From the NCBI GenBank assembly GCA_964463255.1, contig CAYXBC010000003.1, forward strand, positions 1 to 9,954: 9,954 nt of DNA. The letters are read 5' to 3'. This stretch comes from CAJBLF01 sp964463255 (GTDB lineage: Bacteria; Patescibacteriota; Gracilibacteria; Absconditabacterales; Absconditicoccaceae). The number at the start of each line of letters is the position of its first letter. Positions within the stretch are counted from its first letter, which is position 1. Below the pieces are notes generated by a model, which searched no databases, was not told the DNA's origin, and worked only from the letters and a program-made list of their open reading frames with translations. A program made the position numbers and the translations under genes. Below are positions 7,401 through 9,954 of the stretch, piece by piece.

Positions 7401-9637
7401 GTTTGACTCATTCACTCATTGAACATGATTTCTATGTTTTCTAATTTGTCATTTTGTGAAATATCTTTTAGGATTTCGATAAATGTATCATCTTTGAATG
7501 TCTCCATCCCCTGTTTTTTGTCTTTGAAAAGCATAGCAAATATCGCTTTTATTTTTTTCCGATTTTTGATTATTGGTACACAACTGTTGTTTCGATATAT
7601 TCCATCATATCTTTCTATGAGCCTATTCTTTTTTGCGAAGTCCATGAACTGGAAATCATCTTTTTGTTCTTCTGCATAATATTCCTTTAGATGATTGTGT
7701 TCTGTCTTATTATACTTTTCATCGTATGTATCTTCGTTTATACGATGGTCCATCGAAAGGTTTATGAAATTGAGATCCTCATTTTCCAATAGGAACCCCA
7801 AGAAATCTTTATCTTCCAATAATTTTTTGATGTCTCAATACTTATATATGTTTGAGCTATATTCTCCGGATTGATTGTCGAATTTTGTAAATAATCATAT
7901 TTCCTTGGCTTGCTGGTAGGTTTCTTGATCTTCAAACCGCACTTTTATGCCTCAGAGCTTGCTATCTGCATAGCTATATCTCTTTATGTTTTCTATGGTG
8001 TCATATCCTGTATCTTGTTTGAGTCTGACTAACCATCTTATGTATTCCAAAGAATATTTTTTGTCTCTCAATAGTATATCGATAGCATTCATATCTATCT
8101 TTTCATGGTCATAGAAAGCTTTTATCGTTTCCAATCTTTCCATATATCCTTTGTTGCTCTGCTCTTGTTCTCTTATTTCTTTTATGGTGTCTATCAATTC
8201 ATGCATGTTCCCTATCTTGAAATTTTCATGGATGAATTCTTTTATGCCTGGATGCTGAGAGAGATAGTATAAGGGAGAAATAAATTCATTGTTTATTTTG
8301 TTCCAATCATAGCTATTGTACCTTAAATCATCTGGCTTTAGTGACAGATCGAAATATTCAAGTATCTCTTTTGTGTCTGGAATCTTATTTTCCAGTTGAT
8401 CTTTACCATATTTCTCTGTGATACTTATTTCTTCTTGCTCTTTTTCTTGTGAATATCCTACTGGATATTCTTTTCTTCCGTATAGATAATAGAATATTTC
8501 TTTCATTATGTCAGTGTAGCTTCTTATATCCTCATGTATCTTGATATCCATCTCTTTTACCCTTTTGTCCGTATATCTCTTCTTCTTGCATAAGCTTATC
8601 AATGCGATCACTTTTCATATTCAGATATCGCTTTTTTCTATATTTCAATCTTTAGCTGCCTGTTTCATCTTCTCTGCCACGAACAGTGCATCCAATGCGT
8701 CTATCTCTTTGAGCTCTGCTATATAAAATTGATCTGTCAGAATGTCTAACGTAGAGAGAGAGTCATCGTAGTTTATTATCCTTATGCCCAGTATTTCCTT
8801 GAAAACATATGCGATAATAGCTGCTGATCTAAATGCTTTTTGTATATCGCTTCCCCCTTCTTTACTATTCTGATCTATTCCATTGCATAGATCCTTTATT
8901 TCGTGTTGATACATATCTCATCCATTTATCTTCTTATATTGTTCAAAAAGATATTCTTTCTCTTTGAAATATTTTATGTCTTTCTCTTCTACGAATGCTA
9001 TAAGCTCTTGTATATCATTCGTGTATGAGATCTTAGCCCCCATATGATACAGATAGCAAAAAGAGAGTATTTGCTCTTTTGATGTGCATTTTTCTGCTAT
9101 CTCCAAAAGACATTCTATAGCATTATCTCTACTATCAGATTGTTCTGGTATTTCGAGGAAATGTTTCCCTTCACCTGTTTTGATATTTTCTATCAGCATA
9201 TCGAGATGTTTTATTTTTTCTTCGTCCTTGAGCAAATTCTGATGTCTTTTGAGTATGGTTCAAAGTATTCCTTTGTAGCTATTCTTATTGCCGTCTATTT
9301 TGCATCGTTCGTCTTCCTCGCAAATGGGAAGAAGCTTATTTGTCACCCCTTTTATCTTCCCTTCCAATTTCAAAAATTCCTTATATTTTTGATGTAAATC
9401 TTCTACGTCTTTAAATTTTGTTCATTTCGTGTTGTCATTCACTATTTTAGCAATCTTATCTTTTATATATTTTTCGTCAGACCGATGTCCTTCGTTTTCT
9501 CTAAATACATCAATAATTTTCTCTTTTATTTCTTTATCGATTGAAGAAATTTTATCGTCTTCCATTATAGAATCAAAGAACGGAGCTAATTGGTTGTTAC
9601 TTAGATCGATTTCTTCTTTTTTACCTATATGTACCAT
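4478..9637 (-). CDS. Giant 1719-aa protein with C-terminal DUF294/GlnD-type nucleotidyltransferase domain; about 38 in-frame UGA(Gly) codons
   Basis: One frame of 5,160 nt from ATG (9635-9637) to TAA (4478-4480) with no TAA or TAG, broken only by about 38 TGA. Residues about 1420-1520 form a nucleotidyltransferase core. TGSGGRGEVTLGSDLDYALF (from 1427) carries the GS motif G1428-S1429, R1432 and the metal-binding pair D1440/D1442. D1513 in ELKIDLQ is a candidate third carboxylate. G1430 and G1433 of this motif are UGA-encoded. A helical region follows (about 1590-1700: IKDGLQRSIGFKLMYI, then LGLMDFLHTWNILDEEE) and resembles the DUF294 C-terminal helical domain that follows such cores. Such enzymes transfer nucleotides (GlnD uridylylates PII); the substrate here is unknown. 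Residues about 1040-1180 are a glycine-rich unrecognised domain with HGT at 1043 and TGTPSTEIAAIIIP from 1137. Residues 1-1040 are charged, mostly helical, with no recognised domain, signal peptide or membrane segment. A consensus promoter and a leader hairpin precede it. No Shine-Dalgarno sequence is seen. Confidence 0.9.
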
Positions 9638-9640
9638 GAA

Positions 9641-9659
9641 TTTATCTTTGGTAGATAAA
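9641..9659 (-). promoter_or_regulatory. 5' leader stem-loop of the giant gene
   Basis: On the minus strand TTTATCT and AGATAAA form a perfect 7-bp stem around the loop ACCAA. It ends 3 nt before the ATG at 9637 and starts a few bases after the predicted transcription start, so it fills nearly the whole leader of about 24 nt. It could protect the 5' end or gate initiation. At this AT content a chance hairpin is possible. Confidence 0.4.
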
Positions 9660-9666
9660 CTCTCTA

Positions 9667-9694
9667 ATTATATGTCTTTTTTGTGTTCTGTCAA
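9667..9694 (-). promoter_or_regulatory. Consensus sigma70-type promoter of the giant gene
   Basis: On the minus strand a perfect TTGACA (9689-9694) and a perfect TATAAT (9667-9672) are separated by 16 nt. The -10 ends 30 nt before the ATG at 9637. It is followed by TTAGAGAG, shared with the promoter of the 507-aa gene. This supports 9637 as the true start. Confidence 0.8.
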
Positions 9695-9726
9695 ATTCTG
9701 TTTGTTTATAGAAAGCGAAAAGTTTA

Positions 9727-9741
9727 CCTGCCGAAGGCAGG
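9727..9741. repeat. Short GC-rich palindrome
   Basis: CCTGCC, a GAA loop, then GGCAGG form a perfect 6-bp stem in an otherwise AT-rich spacer about 90 nt upstream of the giant gene. No T run follows closely on either strand, so it looks more like a dispersed palindromic element than a terminator. Confidence 0.5.
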
Positions 9742-9765
9742 CATAAATCACAATAAAGCTATATA
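9741..9765 (+). repeat. Direct repeat, copy 1
   Basis: A 25-nt segment beginning GCATAAATCACAATAAAG recurs at 9903-9927 with two mismatches (at positions 9 and 11 of the unit). The copies are 162 nt apart in noncoding sequence. Confidence 0.6.
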
Positions 9766-9769
9766 GTGT

Positions 9770-9796
9770 CATTGCGAGCCAGTAGGCGAAGCAATC
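9770..9796. repeat. Dispersed palindromic repeat of the CATTGCGAG...GAAGCAATC type
   Basis: ATTGC-GA-GCC (9771-9780) and GGC-GAA-GCAAT (9785-9795) form an interrupted stem with an AGTA loop. The outer arms CATTGCGAG and GAAGCAATCT match, from memory, a short intergenic palindrome common in many unrelated bacterial genomes. Its function is not established. Confidence 0.6.
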
Positions 9797-9858
9797 TAGC
9801 CCTGATATATTAGGAAATAGTTATTGGTTATTTTTCTTGCGAGGATAAGGAAATCAGG

Positions 9859-9894
9859 AACTAGGAATTAGAAAAATCGAACTAGGACTAGAAA
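9859..9894 (+). repeat. Imperfect tandem repeat
   Basis: AACTAGGAATTAGAAA (9859-9874) and AACTAGGACTAGAAA (9880-9894) are two near-identical units offset by about 21 nt. They lie inside the noncoding tail of the window, which holds no ORF I can support. Confidence 0.45.
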
Positions 9895-9902
9895 GGCATG
9901 AA

Positions 9903-9927
9903 GCATAAATTAGAATAAAGCTATATA
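9903..9927 (+). repeat. Direct repeat, copy 2
   Basis: This is the second copy of the 25-nt unit at 9741-9765, reading GCATAAATTAGAATAAAG at its start. The pair brackets the palindrome at 9770 and the tandem repeat at 9859. It could mark a small inserted cassette or duplicated intergenic sequence. Confidence 0.6.
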
Positions 9928-9954
9928 ATCAAATATAAACCGAAATCGGGAATT

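Noticed and set aside
4478..9637. A decaying pseudogene or several short genes broken by stop codons
   Set aside because: Every interruption is TGA, with no TAA, TAG or frameshift over 1,719 codons, and protein motifs run straight through the TGA positions.
4478..9637. UGA as tryptophan (code 4) or selenocysteine
   Set aside because: UGA replaces glycine in a recognisable motif, Trp is still encoded by TGG in the same genes, and tens of UGA codons per gene without consistent structures do not fit selenocysteine.
9741..9927. A CRISPR array
   Set aside because: There are only two imperfect 25-nt copies 162 nt apart, with no regular spacers and no cas genes.

Overview
The window reads as a contig end from an AT-rich Candidate Phyla Radiation bacterium that decodes UGA as glycine (translation table 25), i.e. 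the Gracilibacteria (BD1-5) / Absconditabacteria (SR1) group. This comes from the sequence itself. Three of the six genes called here stay open only if in-frame TGA is sense. All six end in TAA or TAG, none in TGA. TGA also falls on glycines expected in a nucleotidyltransferase active-site motif. Bases 1-19 are an untrimmed Nextera transposase adapter, so biological sequence starts at base 20.

Layout. 20-493: a small plus-strand hypothetical gene whose promoter is cut by the contig end, then a rho-independent terminator. 621-867, minus: a 51-aa lysine-rich ORF with its own promoter, followed by a second hairpin. 889-2472, minus: a 507-aa coiled-coil protein with seven UGA codons and a consensus-like promoter. 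2512-3812, minus: enolase with a strong terminator. 3813-3979: divergent intergenic region. 3980-4471, plus: a 163-aa protein resembling the FISUMP/DUF1566 family, with three UGA codons. 4478-9637, minus: one 1719-aa gene with about 38 in-frame UGA codons, ending in a DUF294/GlnD-type nucleotidyltransferase domain; the standard code would break it into many fragments. 9638-9954: its leader hairpin and consensus promoter, then about 260 nt of noncoding sequence with small palindromes and direct repeats.

How the genes relate. Only enolase has an assignable metabolic role, in lower glycolysis. The others look like lineage-specific proteins transcribed as separate units, and no multi-gene operon is evident. 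Two themes stand out. UGA-Gly is absent from enolase (0 of 43 glycines, hand count) but makes up about 44% of glycines in the giant gene. Most genes have a -10 hexamer ending about 30 nt before the start codon and no Shine-Dalgarno sequence. The best candidate for something undescribed is the 1719-aa protein: a terminal nucleotidyltransferase behind about 1,400 residues of unrecognised sequence that includes a glycine-rich HGT...TGTPSTEI segment.
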